NCBI GenBank assembly: GCA_017448455.1
Contig: JAFSLL010000163.1
Coordinates: 1-43,043 of the forward strand
Direction: 5' to 3'
Source: Oscillospiraceae bacterium
GTDB taxonomy: Bacteria > Bacillota > Clostridia > Oscillospirales > Oscillospiraceae
DNA length: 43,043 nt
Below, in pieces: positions 33,243-42,579 of this stretch (positions are counted from its first letter, which is position 1; each line of letters starts with the position of its first letter). Below the pieces are notes generated by a model. That model made no database searches and had not been told where the DNA came from. It was given only the letters and a program-made list of their open reading frames with translations. Position numbers and translations under genes: made by a program.

Positions 33243-33860
33243 ATGCAGAAGGTTATGGTCATCGGCATCGCCGGCGGAACCGGCAGCGGGAAAACCACCA
33301 TTACACGGCGCCTCATGCAGCGCTTCGGCAACAGCGTCTGCATGATTTCCTATGATAACTATTACAAGGCCCGGCACGATACCCCTTTTGAGGAGAGGGC
33401 AAAGATCAACTATGACCATCCGGACGCGTTTGACACGGAGCTGTTTCTGCAGGATCTGCGCGCGCTCAAGGCTGGAAAGGCCATTCAGTGCCCGCAGTAT
33501 GACTATGCGATCCATGACCGGCTGGAACAGACAAAGACGATCCGCCCGGCCAAGGTCATCCTGGTGGAAGGGATCCTGATCTTCGCCAGCCAGGAGCTCT
33601 GTGACGAGATGGATATTAAGATTTTTGTCGACGCGGACGCGGACGTCCGTATCCTCCGCCGCATCGTGCGCGATGTGCGTGACCGCGGACGGAGTCTGGA
33701 GAGCGTGGTCAACCAGTACCTGACCACGGTCAAGCCGATGCATGAGCAGTTTGTCGAGCCATCCAAGCGCCGGGCGGATATCATCATCCCAGAAGGCGGC
33801 CACAACCTGGTGGCGCTGGACATGATCATGGAGCGCGTCCGCGCGCATATCGAACGGTAA
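33243..33860 (+). CDS. udk: Uridine kinase family protein
   Basis: A 205-residue P-loop kinase. The Walker A motif is GIAGGTGSGKTT near residues 8-19, the substrate-site DNYYK and YDHPDAFD follow, and the C-terminal HEQFVEPSKRRADIIIP is typical of Udk. It phosphorylates uridine and cytidine to the monophosphates for pyrimidine salvage. The frame is open to 33162, but GGAGG lies just before the ATG at 33243 and the normal N-terminus begins there. It is the first gene of a four-gene unit with tdk, sufC and sufB, driven from 33186-33214. Confidence 0.93.
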   Translation: MQKVMVIGIAGGTGSGKTTITRRLMQRFGNSVCMISYDNYYKARHDTPFEERAKINYDHPDAFDTELFLQDLRALKAGKAIQCPQYDYAIHDRLEQTKTIRPAKVILVEGILIFASQELCDEMDIKIFVDADADVRILRRIVRDVRDRGRSLESVVNQYLTTVKPMHEQFVEPSKRRADIIIPEGGHNLVALDMIMERVRAHIER

Positions 33861-33872
33861 GGGAAGAGAAAG

Positions 33873-34478
33873 ATGGCGAAACTGTATTTCAAATACGGAG
33901 CAATGGGCTCCTCCAAATCCGCGCAGGCGCTGATCACAAAATTCAATTATGAGGAACTGGGCATGACCGTCTGGCTCATCAAGCCGAGTATCGATACACG
34001 CGACGGCGCCGACCTGATCCGCAGCCGGATCGGCCTCTCCTGCAAAGCGCAGGTCATTACGCCGGAACAAAGCATCATCGAAGCCTACCGCAAGGCAGGG
34101 CGGCACGATGTCATCATCGCGGACGAAGCGCAGTTTTTCACACCTGAGCAGATTGACGAACTGCGTACGCTGGTGGACGATGACGATTTGCCGGTGCTGT
34201 GCTTCGGCCTGCGTACCGACTTCCTGACGCACTTTTTCCCGGGCGCCCAGCGGCTGATGGAGCTCGCGGACTCGCTGACCGAGATCAAAACCGTCTGCGC
34301 CTGTGGCCGCAAGGCGACCGTCAACGCGCGCCTGGACGCGACGGGGCGTATTATCACCGAAGGGGCACAGGTCTTCCTCGGCGGAAACGACAGCTACATG
34401 GCCATGTGCCACAAGTGCTGGAAACAGAAAATCCGCGAACAGCGGAAAGAAAATCAATCAGAAGAAACGGAGAGCTGA
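33873..34478 (+). CDS. tdk: Thymidine kinase (type II, TK1-like)
   Basis: A 201-residue cytoplasmic enzyme that phosphorylates thymidine and deoxyuridine. It opens AKLYFKYGAMGSSKSAQAL, in which the P-loop reads GSSKS rather than the common SGKS. Walker B is IIADEAQFF near residue 88, and four zinc-binding cysteines are seen in VCACGRKA and MCHKCW. Length is normal. It lies 12 nt after udk and 6 nt before sufC, so it is co-transcribed. The substituted P-loop glycine is visible but everything else is intact, so I expect an active enzyme. Confidence 0.93.
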   Translation: MAKLYFKYGAMGSSKSAQALITKFNYEELGMTVWLIKPSIDTRDGADLIRSRIGLSCKAQVITPEQSIIEAYRKAGRHDVIIADEAQFFTPEQIDELRTLVDDDDLPVLCFGLRTDFLTHFFPGAQRLMELADSLTEIKTVCACGRKATVNARLDATGRIITEGAQVFLGGNDSYMAMCHKCWKQKIREQRKENQSEETES

Positions 34479-34484
34479 CAGGAG

Positions 34485-35204
34485 ATGCTGGAAATACGCG
34501 ACCTTCGGTTTGCGGTCGAGGAAGACGGCAAAACCAAAGAAATTTTACATGACCTGAATCTGCAGATTGACGACGGAAAGTTTGTGGTCATCACCGGCCC
34601 AAACGGCAGTGGAAAGTCCACCCTTGCCCGTCTGATCATGGGCATTGAAAAGCCGACAGCGGGGAAGATCCTCTTCGACGGCACGGATATCACCGACTTG
34701 GACGTAACGGCCCGGGCAAAACTGGGAGTCAGCTTTGCCTTTCAGCAGCCGGTCCGCTTCAAGGGGATTCGGGTAAAGGACCTGCTGCGCCTCGCCTCCG
34801 GGAAAAACCTTTCCGTCTCCGCTGCCTGTGAGTACCTCTCGGAAGTCGGCCTCTGCGCAAGGGACTACATTGACCGGGAAATCAATTCGTCTCTGTCCGG
34901 AGGAGAACTGAAGCGGATTGAAATCGCGACCCTGCTTGCCCGGCATACAAGGCTCAGCGTGTTCGACGAGCCGGAAGCCGGGATTGACCTGTGGAGCTTT
35001 CAGAATCTGATCCGCATCTTTGAGAAGATGCAGCGCGAGATCGAGGACAGCTCCATCGTGATCATCTCGCACCAGGAGCGGATCCTGCGCATCGCGGACG
35101 AGATTGTCGTCCTGTCTGCCGGCAGAATTCAGAAACAGGGCAGCCCGGAAGAGATCCTTCCCGGTCTCGTCGGCAGCGCCGGCGTCTGCGAAAAGCTGCA
35201 GTGA
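34485..35204 (+). CDS. sufC: SufC-like Fe-S cluster assembly ATPase
   Basis: A 239-residue soluble ABC ATPase. Walker A GPNGSGKST near residue 38, signature SLSGGELKRIEI, Walker B LSVFDEPEAGID and the switch HQE. The GGELKR signature and DEPEAGID are the SufC type rather than an importer. It powers Fe-S scaffold rearrangement in complex with SufB. It is encoded 6 nt after tdk and 12 nt before the SufB/D-like gene. No sufS, sufU or sufD is nearby, so this is a two-gene SufBC unit. Confidence 0.92.
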   Translation: MLEIRDLRFAVEEDGKTKEILHDLNLQIDDGKFVVITGPNGSGKSTLARLIMGIEKPTAGKILFDGTDITDLDVTARAKLGVSFAFQQPVRFKGIRVKDLLRLASGKNLSVSAACEYLSEVGLCARDYIDREINSSLSGGELKRIEIATLLARHTRLSVFDEPEAGIDLWSFQNLIRIFEKMQREIEDSSIVIISHQERILRIADEIVVLSAGRIQKQGSPEEILPGLVGSAGVCEKLQ

Positions 35205-35216
35205 GGAGGGGAGAAA

Positions 35217-36143
35217 ATGGTAAAACTGGATGCCATACAAAAGCGCCTGATCGAGGAAATCGCCGACCTCCACGGCGTGCCGAGTGGCGCCTATAACTTC
35301 CGCGCCAACAGCCAGCTGGCAGGACGCAACACGACCGCCAACATTGACATTATCTCAAAGGAAGACGGCAGCGGAATCGATATCCGCATCAAACCGGGCA
35401 CAAAAAACGAAAGTGTGCATATCCCGGTCGTGCTTTCCGAGAGCGGAATCAAGGAGACGGTCTATAACGATTTTTACATCGGAGAGGGAAGCGACGTCGT
35501 GATCGTGGCTGGCTGCGGCATAGACAACTGCGGTTCTCAGGATTCCGAGCATGACGGAATACACCGCTTCTATGTGGAAAAGAACGCGAAGGTCCGTTAT
35601 GTGGAGAAACACTACGGTTCCGGTGACGGGCGCGGCCAGCGCATTCTGAATCCGGTGACGGAAGTCTATATGGACGAGAACAGCTCCATGGAGATGGAGA
35701 TGGAGCAGATCAAGGGCGTGGACTCCACCGACCGCAAGACCATCGCGGCGCTGAAGGCCGGCGCAAAGCTGGTCGTGAAGGAGCGCCTGATGACCCACGG
35801 AACACAGTACGCGCTCAGCACCTACCAGGTGGACCTGAACGGGGAGGGTGCAACGGCGGACGTGGTGTCCCGGTCGGTGGCCAAGGATGATTCCTCGCAG
35901 ACCTTCAACGCCCGGATTACCGGCAACGCCCCCTGCAGCGGGCATACGGAATGTGACTCCATCATCATGGACAACGGACACATTCTGGCGATTCCCTCGC
36001 TGGAAGCGAACAATGTGGACGCCATGCTGGTGCATGAGGCGGCAATCGGGAAGATCGCCGGCGACCAGCTCATCAAGCTGATGACCCTCGGCCTCACGGA
36101 GCAGCAGGCGGAAGAACAGATCATCAACGGATTCCTGCGCTGA
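35217..36143 (+). CDS. SufB/SufD-family Fe-S cluster scaffold protein
   Basis: A 308-residue member of the SufBD family, clearly shorter than classical SufB (~470). The conserved C-terminal core is present: SGHTECDSIIMD, AIPSLEANNVDAMLVHEAAI and a final segment ending INGFL. With SufC it should form the minimal SufBC complex known from archaea and some Clostridia, thought to be an ancestral Fe-S assembly system. GAGGGGA precedes the ATG. The stop codon overlaps the terminator region of the convergent dapF gene. Confidence 0.9.
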   Translation: MVKLDAIQKRLIEEIADLHGVPSGAYNFRANSQLAGRNTTANIDIISKEDGSGIDIRIKPGTKNESVHIPVVLSESGIKETVYNDFYIGEGSDVVIVAGCGIDNCGSQDSEHDGIHRFYVEKNAKVRYVEKHYGSGDGRGQRILNPVTEVYMDENSSMEMEMEQIKGVDSTDRKTIAALKAGAKLVVKERLMTHGTQYALSTYQVDLNGEGATADVVSRSVAKDDSSQTFNARITGNAPCSGHTECDSIIMDNGHILAIPSLEANNVDAMLVHEAAIGKIAGDQLIKLMTLGLTEQQAEEQIINGFLR

Positions 36144-36151
36144 AAACAGAG

Positions 36152-36175
36152 ATGCCCTCTGAATGGAGGGCATCA
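36152..36175 (-). terminator. Terminator of dapF (convergent with sufB)
   Basis: GATGCCCTC, 6-nt loop, GAGGGCATC. On the minus strand it is followed by TCTGTTTTC, which overlaps the sufB stop. On the plus strand there is no T-run. Confidence 0.75.
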
Positions 36176-36179
36176 GACA

Positions 36180-37010
36180 TTACAGAGCATATTCACCGGT
36201 TTCGACCACGGCGGTCGGCCCGGTGAGGAGAATGTCCCGGACGGTATCCCCGTCACGCCGCAGGCGTACACGGAGGAGCCCGCCGGGCATTTCTATTTCC
36301 AGACAGTTCCCGGGGACGACTCCCTGCAGGATCAGACTGACGGCCACAGCGCCGCAGCCGGTGCCGCAGGCAAGAGTGAAGTCCTCTACACCGCGTTCAA
36401 AGGTAATTGCCCGCACGCGGTTTTCGGAAAGAGGACTGACGAAGGTGACATTCGCGCCTTTCGGGAAAGTCGGGCTGTGCCGCAGGGCGCGGGCACGTTC
36501 GCGGAGCAGATCGGGATCCTGAAACACCGTTTCCTCCGAGAGAACGACCGCGTGCGGAATTCCGGGCGAGCCGAGCTCCACATAACTGCAGCGCACACTG
36601 CCGCTGTCCGTTTCCGCATCGCAGACCAGACGGATGACGGAAGGATCATTGAGCCGGACTTCGTACTGCTCCTGCGTGATCCGGCGGCCGGATACCAGTC
36701 CCGCCGTGGTCTGAACACGGATATTCTCCGGATCCGGAGCAAGCCCGTGTTCCGCGCCGTAGCGCGCAATGCACCGCGCCCCGTTGCCGCACATCTCGCC
36801 CAGGGAACCGTCGGAATTATAAAACAGCATCCCGAAGTCCGCAGGGGCTTCGGCAGGCACGACAACGATCATCCCATCCGCTCCGGGGCCGGTTTCGGGA
36901 CTGCAAAGACGCAGGGCAAGGATGCTCAGATCCTCGCCCTGCAGCTCACCGCGCAGGTTTTCCGTCAGAATGAAGGAATTGCCCGCACCGTGCATTTTGG
37001 TATAGTACAT
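36180..37010 (-). CDS. dapF: Diaminopimelate epimerase
   Basis: A 276-residue cytoplasmic epimerase that converts LL- to meso-diaminopimelate for lysine and peptidoglycan. The two catalytic cysteines are seen in EMCGNGARC (Cys74) and ACGTGCGAVA (Cys215). The N-terminus YYTKMHGAGNSFI is the family's usual MHGxGND region, with Ser in place of the common Asp. The frame extends to 37115 inside the upstream gene, but the ATG at 37010 gives the standard start. It begins 1 nt after the symporter's stop, so it is coupled to that gene. Confidence 0.94.
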   Translation of the reverse strand: MYYTKMHGAGNSFILTENLRGELQGEDLSILALRLCSPETGPGADGMIVVVPAEAPADFGMLFYNSDGSLGEMCGNGARCIARYGAEHGLAPDPENIRVQTTAGLVSGRRITQEQYEVRLNDPSVIRLVCDAETDSGSVRCSYVELGSPGIPHAVVLSEETVFQDPDLLRERARALRHSPTFPKGANVTFVSPLSENRVRAITFERGVEDFTLACGTGCGAVAVSLILQGVVPGNCLEIEMPGGLLRVRLRRDGDTVRDILLTGPTAVVETGEYAL

Positions 37011-37011
37011 C

Positions 37012-38274
37012 TTACTCTTTCGGAGCCGCAGCCTGTTCCGCGGCGTCGCGCTGCAGCTTCTTCTGCAGCCAGTCCTTGCCGTCGTTGAAGCGGGAGACAA
37101 CAAAGGAAGCGACATAGTCGCCGGCGGCGTTGACCATGGTGGCAGGAGGATCTACCAGATCACCGATTGCCTGTGCAATGGGGAAGGCCACAGCCAGCTG
37201 CTCCGGGAAGAAGAGGGAGCAGAGCACCAGCTCGCCGGTACCGCCGCCGCCGGGGATACCGGACATGGCAACGGAGGAGACGGTCGCGACAATAATGGCG
37301 ATCAGCGCGTCCGTCGTGGCAAAGTCCTTGCCGAACATGCCGAAGAGGAAGGCGACCTTGATAATGGCGCTCATGCCGGAACCATCCATGTTCATCGTAG
37401 CGCCCATCGGGAGCACGATATCCGTGACATCCTTGGAAATACCGGTGTCTTCGGAGACTTCCATGTTGGTGGGGATCGTCGCGACCGAGGAGCAGGTGCC
37501 GAAGGCAACGGCAGCCGGGCGGAAGAGATGCTGGAACATGACCTTGACAGCGCCCTTGCCGCCGCCGAAGCGGGCGTAGAGCGGGAAGCAGAGGAACATG
37601 TAGGCAAAGGCCACCACATAGTAGAGGATGATGGCGCGGGCATAGCTGGAGACGAAGTCGGCGCCGTGCGCGGCGACCAGCGCGGCGAAGAAGCCGAAGA
37701 AGCCGATCGGCGCATAGTAGCTGATGAGCTTGATGACATTCATGAGTGCGCGGGTAATCTCATCCAGCAACTTCGCGACACGGGTTTCCGGGCCGCCGCA
37801 CATCTGAACACCGAAGCCGAAGAAGATACCGGCGATAATCAGTTGCAGGATAGACCTGCGGCTCCAGAGCTCAGGGAAGTCAGACTTGGTGAAGAAGCCG
37901 ACGATCATCTCGCCCGCGTTCATGGCGGTCGCGGAGGTCTCTTCAAAGACCGGGTCGCCCATGTAGATCGGGACGAAACGGACAATCACATACATGATGA
38001 CGGAAGCGATGATGGTCGTGCACATAAAGGTGACCACGGTGGTCCCCATCAGCTTGCCGGCACGCTTCGCGCTCTTCATGTTGGCGATGGAGGAAGAGAT
38101 CGAGAAGAAGACCATCGGGACAACGACGCAGAACATCATGTTGATAAACAGTGTTCCAAGTGGTTCCAGCGCTGAGGCGCCGTCCCAGGCAAAGCCGACA
38201 GCAATGCCGAGGACAATGCCGAGAATCATCGTGAAGAAAAACCAGTTGTTCTTGAGGGAGTTATTGCTCTTCAT
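37012..38274 (-). CDS. Dicarboxylate/amino acid:cation symporter (DAACS family)
   Basis: A 420-residue secondary transporter with the glutamate-transporter fold. The serine-rich hairpin region reads CSSVATIPTNMEVSE, followed by the family signature LPMGATMNMDGSGM. The second hairpin is GIPGGGGTGELVL and the substrate helix DLVDPPATMVNAAGD. It takes up an amino acid or dicarboxylate with sodium or protons. Substrate cannot be fixed from sequence; the GGGG hairpin and the -DP-TM-N helix are consistent with a serine/threonine- or aspartate-type member. AGGAGG precedes the ATG and an AT-rich tract (38308-38345) is the probable promoter area. It is coupled to dapF downstream. Confidence 0.92.
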   Translation of the reverse strand: MKSNNSLKNNWFFFTMILGIVLGIAVGFAWDGASALEPLGTLFINMMFCVVVPMVFFSISSSIANMKSAKRAGKLMGTTVVTFMCTTIIASVIMYVIVRFVPIYMGDPVFEETSATAMNAGEMIVGFFTKSDFPELWSRRSILQLIIAGIFFGFGVQMCGGPETRVAKLLDEITRALMNVIKLISYYAPIGFFGFFAALVAAHGADFVSSYARAIILYYVVAFAYMFLCFPLYARFGGGKGAVKVMFQHLFRPAAVAFGTCSSVATIPTNMEVSEDTGISKDVTDIVLPMGATMNMDGSGMSAIIKVAFLFGMFGKDFATTDALIAIIVATVSSVAMSGIPGGGGTGELVLCSLFFPEQLAVAFPIAQAIGDLVDPPATMVNAAGDYVASFVVSRFNDGKDWLQKKLQRDAAEQAAAPKE

Positions 38275-38386
38275 TGGTTTAGCCTCCTGAAGCAGAATTG
38301 CGATTTTATTATATAAAAAATTATTGCAAAATAAATAGGTGTTTGTGCTAAAAAACTTGTAAAAAGTGCTTTTTGGACAGAAAGAG

Positions 38387-38420
38387 AGGCTCCGAAGCGG
38401 AAAAAGGCCGTTTCGGAGCC
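38387..38420 (-). terminator. Terminator of the M32 carboxypeptidase gene (bidirectional)
   Basis: GGCTCCGAA (38388-38396) pairs with TTCGGAGCC (38412-38420). On the minus strand TCTCTTTCT follows; on the plus strand GTTTTTT follows. It lies 22 nt after the carboxypeptidase stop. Confidence 0.78.
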
Positions 38421-38442
38421 GTTTTTTCGGGAAAAGATGCGT

Positions 38443-39945
38443 TCAGCGCAGGGCGTACAGCTCGGTGAACTTCCGTTCCAGATAATCCAGGTAGTAGTTT
38501 ACATTCAGCGGTTCCCCGGTCACAGCACGCAGCCATTCATCCGGGCTCATCAGGCCGGCGATGGAAAAGACATGTTCTTTCAGCCAGTCGCGTACCCGGA
38601 AGAGTTCTCCGGAGCGGATGACCTCGGTCAGATCGAAGTCCTGCTGCATCCGGTGCAGGATCTGCGCGCCATAGGCGTTTCCGAGCGCGTAGGAGGGGAA
38701 GTAGCCCAGCGCGTAGCCGGACCAGTGCACATCCTGCAGGCAGCCGAGGCTGTCCGAGGGGACCTCCAGCCCGAGATATTCTTTGTATTTGGCGTTCCAG
38801 AGCGAGGGAACTTCATCAACGGAGATCCGACCGTTGACAAACTCTTTCTCCAGCTCATAGCGCACCAGGATGTGCAGGCAGTAGGTCAGCTCGTCCGCCT
38901 CCATGCGGATCAGGCAGGGGGAGGCGATGTTCACGGCCTCGTACAGTTCCCGCGCGGAAACATCCCGGAAGGTATCGCCGGTCAGTTCATGGATGACGGG
39001 AAGGATAAACTCCGCGAAAGCCTCGCTGCGCCCGACAATATTCTCATAAAAACGCGAGATGCATTCGTGCATGCCGTTGGTCATCCGGTCCGCACAGTGA
39101 TTTTCCTCAAAAGATGCGGGCTCGTTCTGCATGAACAGGGCGTGGCCGCCCTCATGCAGTGTGGAGTAGATGTTGGAGATGAAATTCTCCTCGTAATAAT
39201 GCGTGGTAACGCGGACATCCCGCGCACCGAAATTGGTGGTGAACGGATGCTCGGTGGTCATCAGGACCAGGGCGCTCTCCCGCAGCCCCTCCAGCCGGAG
39301 AAGCCGACGGGACATGGCCTCCTGCTGCGAGATCGGGCAGGGGCGCTTGAGGAAGTCCGAGCGGATCGGCTTTCCTTCACGGAGAATACGGCGCAGCAGC
39401 GGCAGGATCCGTTCCTTCAGCGCGCCGAAAAAGGCGTCAAGCTGTTCCTCCGAGCAGCCTTTTTCGTTGTCATCCAGGCACGCGTCGTAATAGCTGCCGG
39501 GCAGCGCGTCGCGCAGGTCGAGAGCCCTGCGGGTATAGTCGACCAGATCTGCGAAAGAGTCACGGAAAATAGAGAAGTCATTTTGCTGTTTGGCTTTCAA
39601 CCAGTTTCCGTATGCCCGGTTGCTGACGAGATCCATCTCATAGGAAAACGCCGGGGAAAAGTTCTTTGTCTTACAGTAGTCCTCATAGAGGCAGTCGACA
39701 GCGCGCCGCTGCTCCGTGTCGAGCTGCTCACGCTGCGCGTGAAGACGGCACAGGAGCTCAACATAGCGCTCGGAGTGGGTCAGATCAAAAATGTGCTTTG
39801 CCAGTACTGCCATGTCGTCGCCGGCGCGGGCAATGCCCTCCTCCGGCGCGCAGCATTCCATATCAAACTGGATTTTTCCGATCGCGCGGCCGTAGGCGTC
39901 GCACTCGTCCAGAATCTCAAACAGGGTTTTCAAATCTTCGTTCAT
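38443..39945 (-). CDS. M32-family metallocarboxypeptidase (Taq-type)
   Basis: A 500-residue cytoplasmic zinc carboxypeptidase. The HEXXH zinc motif is HEGGHALF near residues 262-269. The family's DVRVTTHYYEENF precedes it, while ENIVGRSEAFAEF and a charged segment holding the third zinc ligand come after it. It removes C-terminal residues from peptides for amino-acid recycling. The frame extends to 39981, but AGGAGG lies a few bases before the ATG at 39945, so I start there. Length matches the family (about 500). It has a terminator at 38387-38420 and appears to be a single-gene unit. Confidence 0.94.
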   Translation of the reverse strand: MNEDLKTLFEILDECDAYGRAIGKIQFDMECCAPEEGIARAGDDMAVLAKHIFDLTHSERYVELLCRLHAQREQLDTEQRRAVDCLYEDYCKTKNFSPAFSYEMDLVSNRAYGNWLKAKQQNDFSIFRDSFADLVDYTRRALDLRDALPGSYYDACLDDNEKGCSEEQLDAFFGALKERILPLLRRILREGKPIRSDFLKRPCPISQQEAMSRRLLRLEGLRESALVLMTTEHPFTTNFGARDVRVTTHYYEENFISNIYSTLHEGGHALFMQNEPASFEENHCADRMTNGMHECISRFYENIVGRSEAFAEFILPVIHELTGDTFRDVSARELYEAVNIASPCLIRMEADELTYCLHILVRYELEKEFVNGRISVDEVPSLWNAKYKEYLGLEVPSDSLGCLQDVHWSGYALGYFPSYALGNAYGAQILHRMQQDFDLTEVIRSGELFRVRDWLKEHVFSIAGLMSPDEWLRAVTGEPLNVNYYLDYLERKFTELYALR

Positions 39946-40030
39946 GTCATCATCCTCCTTAGAGCAGGAGAAGCATACCACATTTTGCCGTCAAAGTCCA
40001 TGGCCGCATGAAGCGCAGCGGCAAAAGAAA

Positions 40031-40055
40031 AGCCCGCTCCGGAGAGGAGCGGGCT
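40031..40055 (-). terminator. Terminator of glycogen phosphorylase gene
   Basis: AGCCCGCTCC, loop GGAGA, GGAGCGGGCT. On the minus strand it is followed by TTTCTTTTG. It lies 11 nt after the glgP stop. Confidence 0.9.
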
Positions 40056-40066
40056 GAAGAAACAGA

Positions 40067-42469
40067 TTACAGGTTCCAGATACGGTCGGCGTATTCCAGA
40101 ATCGCACGGTCGGCGGCGAAGAAGCCGCTTTCTGCCGTGTTCACGAGAGCGAGGCGGGCGCGCTCGTTTTCATCGGTGATCCGGCTGTACAGACGGTCAC
40201 GGCAGTTGACATAGGCGCGGTAGTCGGCGATGAGCATGTACTGGTCGCCGCCGTAGAGCAGACTGGAGACCAGGTCGGAATAGCTCTTTCCGTCCGAGAA
40301 GCCCTGGCTGAAGCGCTGCATAATCCGGGTGATCTCCGGATCCCGGTTGGCGATGGAAGCGGGGTCGTAGCCGTTGCGCTTCCAGGAGGCGATCTCGTCG
40401 GTATGCAGACCGAAGAGGAACATGTTCTCGTCTCCGAGGCGCTCGTACATCTCAACGTTGGCGCCGTCCAGCGTGCCGATGGTCACAGCGCCGTTCATCA
40501 TCAGCTTCATGCAGCCGGTACCGGATGCCTCCTTGCCGGCGGTGGAAATCTGCTCGGAGACGTCGGCGGCGGGGACAATGGCCTCAGCCGCGGAGACGCG
40601 GTAATTTTCCACAAAGCAGACCTGCAGGCGATCCTTGCAGAGCGGATCGCTGTTGATGTCCTTCTGCATCGAGAGCAGCAGCTCAATGATGCGCTTAGCC
40701 GTGCGGTAACCGGCCGCCGCCTTGGCACCGAAGATAAAGCTGCGCGGCGTGAAATCCATGTTCGGGTTGTCATGCAGCTGCATCTGCAGACTGGCAATAC
40801 TCATCGCGCAGAGGAGCTGCCGCTTGTACTCATGCAGACGCTTGATCTGCACATCCATCATGGCGTCGGGATTGATGCAGATGTCGCTGCCATTATGCTG
40901 CAGGAATGTCGTAAAACGTTCGCGGTTGCCACGCTTGATGGCGTTGATTCTGCGGAGAACCTCCGCATCACCTTCAAAAGCGCGGAGTTCGGAAAGCTTT
41001 TCCGCGTTCTGGAGATAATCGTCGTTACCCAGCAGTTCCACGATCAGACGGTGAAGCTCAGGGTTGATCTGCGCAAGCCAGCGGCGGTGGTCAATGCCGT
41101 TGGTGACATGGGTAAAGCGATCCGGGCGCAGCGTGGCAATATCCCGGAACAGGTCATTGCGGAGAATCTCACCGTGGAGACGGGAAACGCCGTTGACCAT
41201 CTTGCAGGCGGAGAGGCAGAGGTTGGCCATATGGACCTTGCCGTCGCGGATGATCAGGTTGCGGCCGACCCGTTCGTCCCAGCCGAAGGACTGGACCAGG
41301 TAGTCACACCAGCGGCGGTTGATTTCACACATAATCTCCCACAGCCGGGGAAGGAGCTGCTGAACCAACGTCTGCGGCCATTTCTCCAGGGCTTCGGACA
41401 TGACGGTGTGGTTGGTGTAGGCGACGCTGTTGCGGACGAGCTCCCAGGCTTCGTCCCAGCCGAGGCCGTGCTCATCCATGAACAGACGCATCAGCTCCGG
41501 AATAATCATGGTAGGATGCGTGTCATTGATCTGGATGATGTGGTGATCGGAAAAGCTGTGGATATCGCCCCACTTCTGGATGTGCTTGCGCACAATGTCC
41601 TGCGCGCTGGCAGAGACGAAGAAATACTGCTGCTTCAGACGCAGGGTCTTGCCTTCAATGTGATCGTCGGCAGGGTAGAGCACCTTGGTGATTACCTCGG
41701 CCATGGTGCGCTGTTCCATACTCTTGACATACTCACCGGAGGAGAACAGATACATATCCAGCGAGTTCGGGCTGTGGGCATCCCAAAGCCGAAGTGTGTT
41801 GATGGCCCTTTCGTCATACCCCGCGATCAGCATATCACGGGGAACGGCGACAACGGCGGTATAGCCGGTGTGCTCCGCATGATAGCGGCCGTGGCTGTCC
41901 CACTGCGGGGTAATCTGTCCGCCGAAGCGAACCTCAACCGCGTCTTCATAGCGGGGGATCAGCCAGCTCTCCATAGCCGTGCGCCAGTTATCGGCAACTT
42001 CTGTCTGCTTTCCGTCGCGGAACTGCTGTTTGAAAATGCCGAGCTCATAGCAGATGGAATAACCGGTTCCCTCCAGACCGAGGGAGGCCATGCTGTCCAT
42101 GTAGCAGGCGGCGAGACGGCCGAGACCGCCGTTGCCGAGGCCGGCATCGGGCTCCGCCTCAAAGATGTCGGAAGCGTTGTAGCCCAGGTCTTCAAGGGCG
42201 CCGTACAGAGCATCGCCCACGCCGAGATTGTATGCGTTTTTCATCAGGCTGCGGCCCATGAGAAATTCCATGGACATGTAGTGAACTTCTTTTTCAACGC
42301 GGTGCGGATCTTCAATGGCGAGGAAGCGGCTCATGAGTTCGCGAATTACGATGGCAGACGCCTGAAACACCTGGTCTTCCGTGGCATCGGAAGGTGCAAC
42401 GCTGAAGTGTGCGGCGAGCTTATCGGCGATGGCACTGCGCATCTCATCGCGGGAAATCTGTCCAAGCAT
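40067..42469 (-). CDS. glgP: Glycogen/starch/maltodextrin phosphorylase
   Basis: An 800-residue GT35 enzyme that releases glucose 1-phosphate from alpha-1,4-glucans using phosphate and PLP. Landmarks: YMSMEFLMGRSL near residue 60, GNGGLGRLAACYMDS near 110, QINDTHPT in the middle, and the PLP-lysine block EASGTGCMKLMMNGAVTIG then DGANVEM near residue 650. Length is normal for bacterial enzymes. The frame runs upstream to 42568, but GGAGG lies before the ATG at 42469. A clear promoter is at 42524-42552, and three direct repeats further upstream may be regulator sites. No other glycogen genes are in the window. Confidence 0.97.
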   Translation of the reverse strand: MLGQISRDEMRSAIADKLAAHFSVAPSDATEDQVFQASAIVIRELMSRFLAIEDPHRVEKEVHYMSMEFLMGRSLMKNAYNLGVGDALYGALEDLGYNASDIFEAEPDAGLGNGGLGRLAACYMDSMASLGLEGTGYSICYELGIFKQQFRDGKQTEVADNWRTAMESWLIPRYEDAVEVRFGGQITPQWDSHGRYHAEHTGYTAVVAVPRDMLIAGYDERAINTLRLWDAHSPNSLDMYLFSSGEYVKSMEQRTMAEVITKVLYPADDHIEGKTLRLKQQYFFVSASAQDIVRKHIQKWGDIHSFSDHHIIQINDTHPTMIIPELMRLFMDEHGLGWDEAWELVRNSVAYTNHTVMSEALEKWPQTLVQQLLPRLWEIMCEINRRWCDYLVQSFGWDERVGRNLIIRDGKVHMANLCLSACKMVNGVSRLHGEILRNDLFRDIATLRPDRFTHVTNGIDHRRWLAQINPELHRLIVELLGNDDYLQNAEKLSELRAFEGDAEVLRRINAIKRGNRERFTTFLQHNGSDICINPDAMMDVQIKRLHEYKRQLLCAMSIASLQMQLHDNPNMDFTPRSFIFGAKAAAGYRTAKRIIELLLSMQKDINSDPLCKDRLQVCFVENYRVSAAEAIVPAADVSEQISTAGKEASGTGCMKLMMNGAVTIGTLDGANVEMYERLGDENMFLFGLHTDEIASWKRNGYDPASIANRDPEITRIMQRFSQGFSDGKSYSDLVSSLLYGGDQYMLIADYRAYVNCRDRLYSRITDENERARLALVNTAESGFFAADRAILEYADRIWNL

Positions 42470-42523
42470 ATATAAACCTCCAAAAGGATTGTCGTTTCTA
42501 CTATGTATATAAACGCATCGAAC

Positions 42524-42552
42524 AGTATATCGAATCCATACCGGCCCGTCAA
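42524..42552 (-). promoter_or_regulatory. Promoter of glgP
   Basis: On the minus strand TTGACG (42547-42552), 17 nt, TATACT (42524-42529), about 55 nt upstream of the glgP ATG. Confidence 0.75.
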
Positions 42553-42579
42553 TCGGTAAAAGAACCAAAATTCAGTGTG

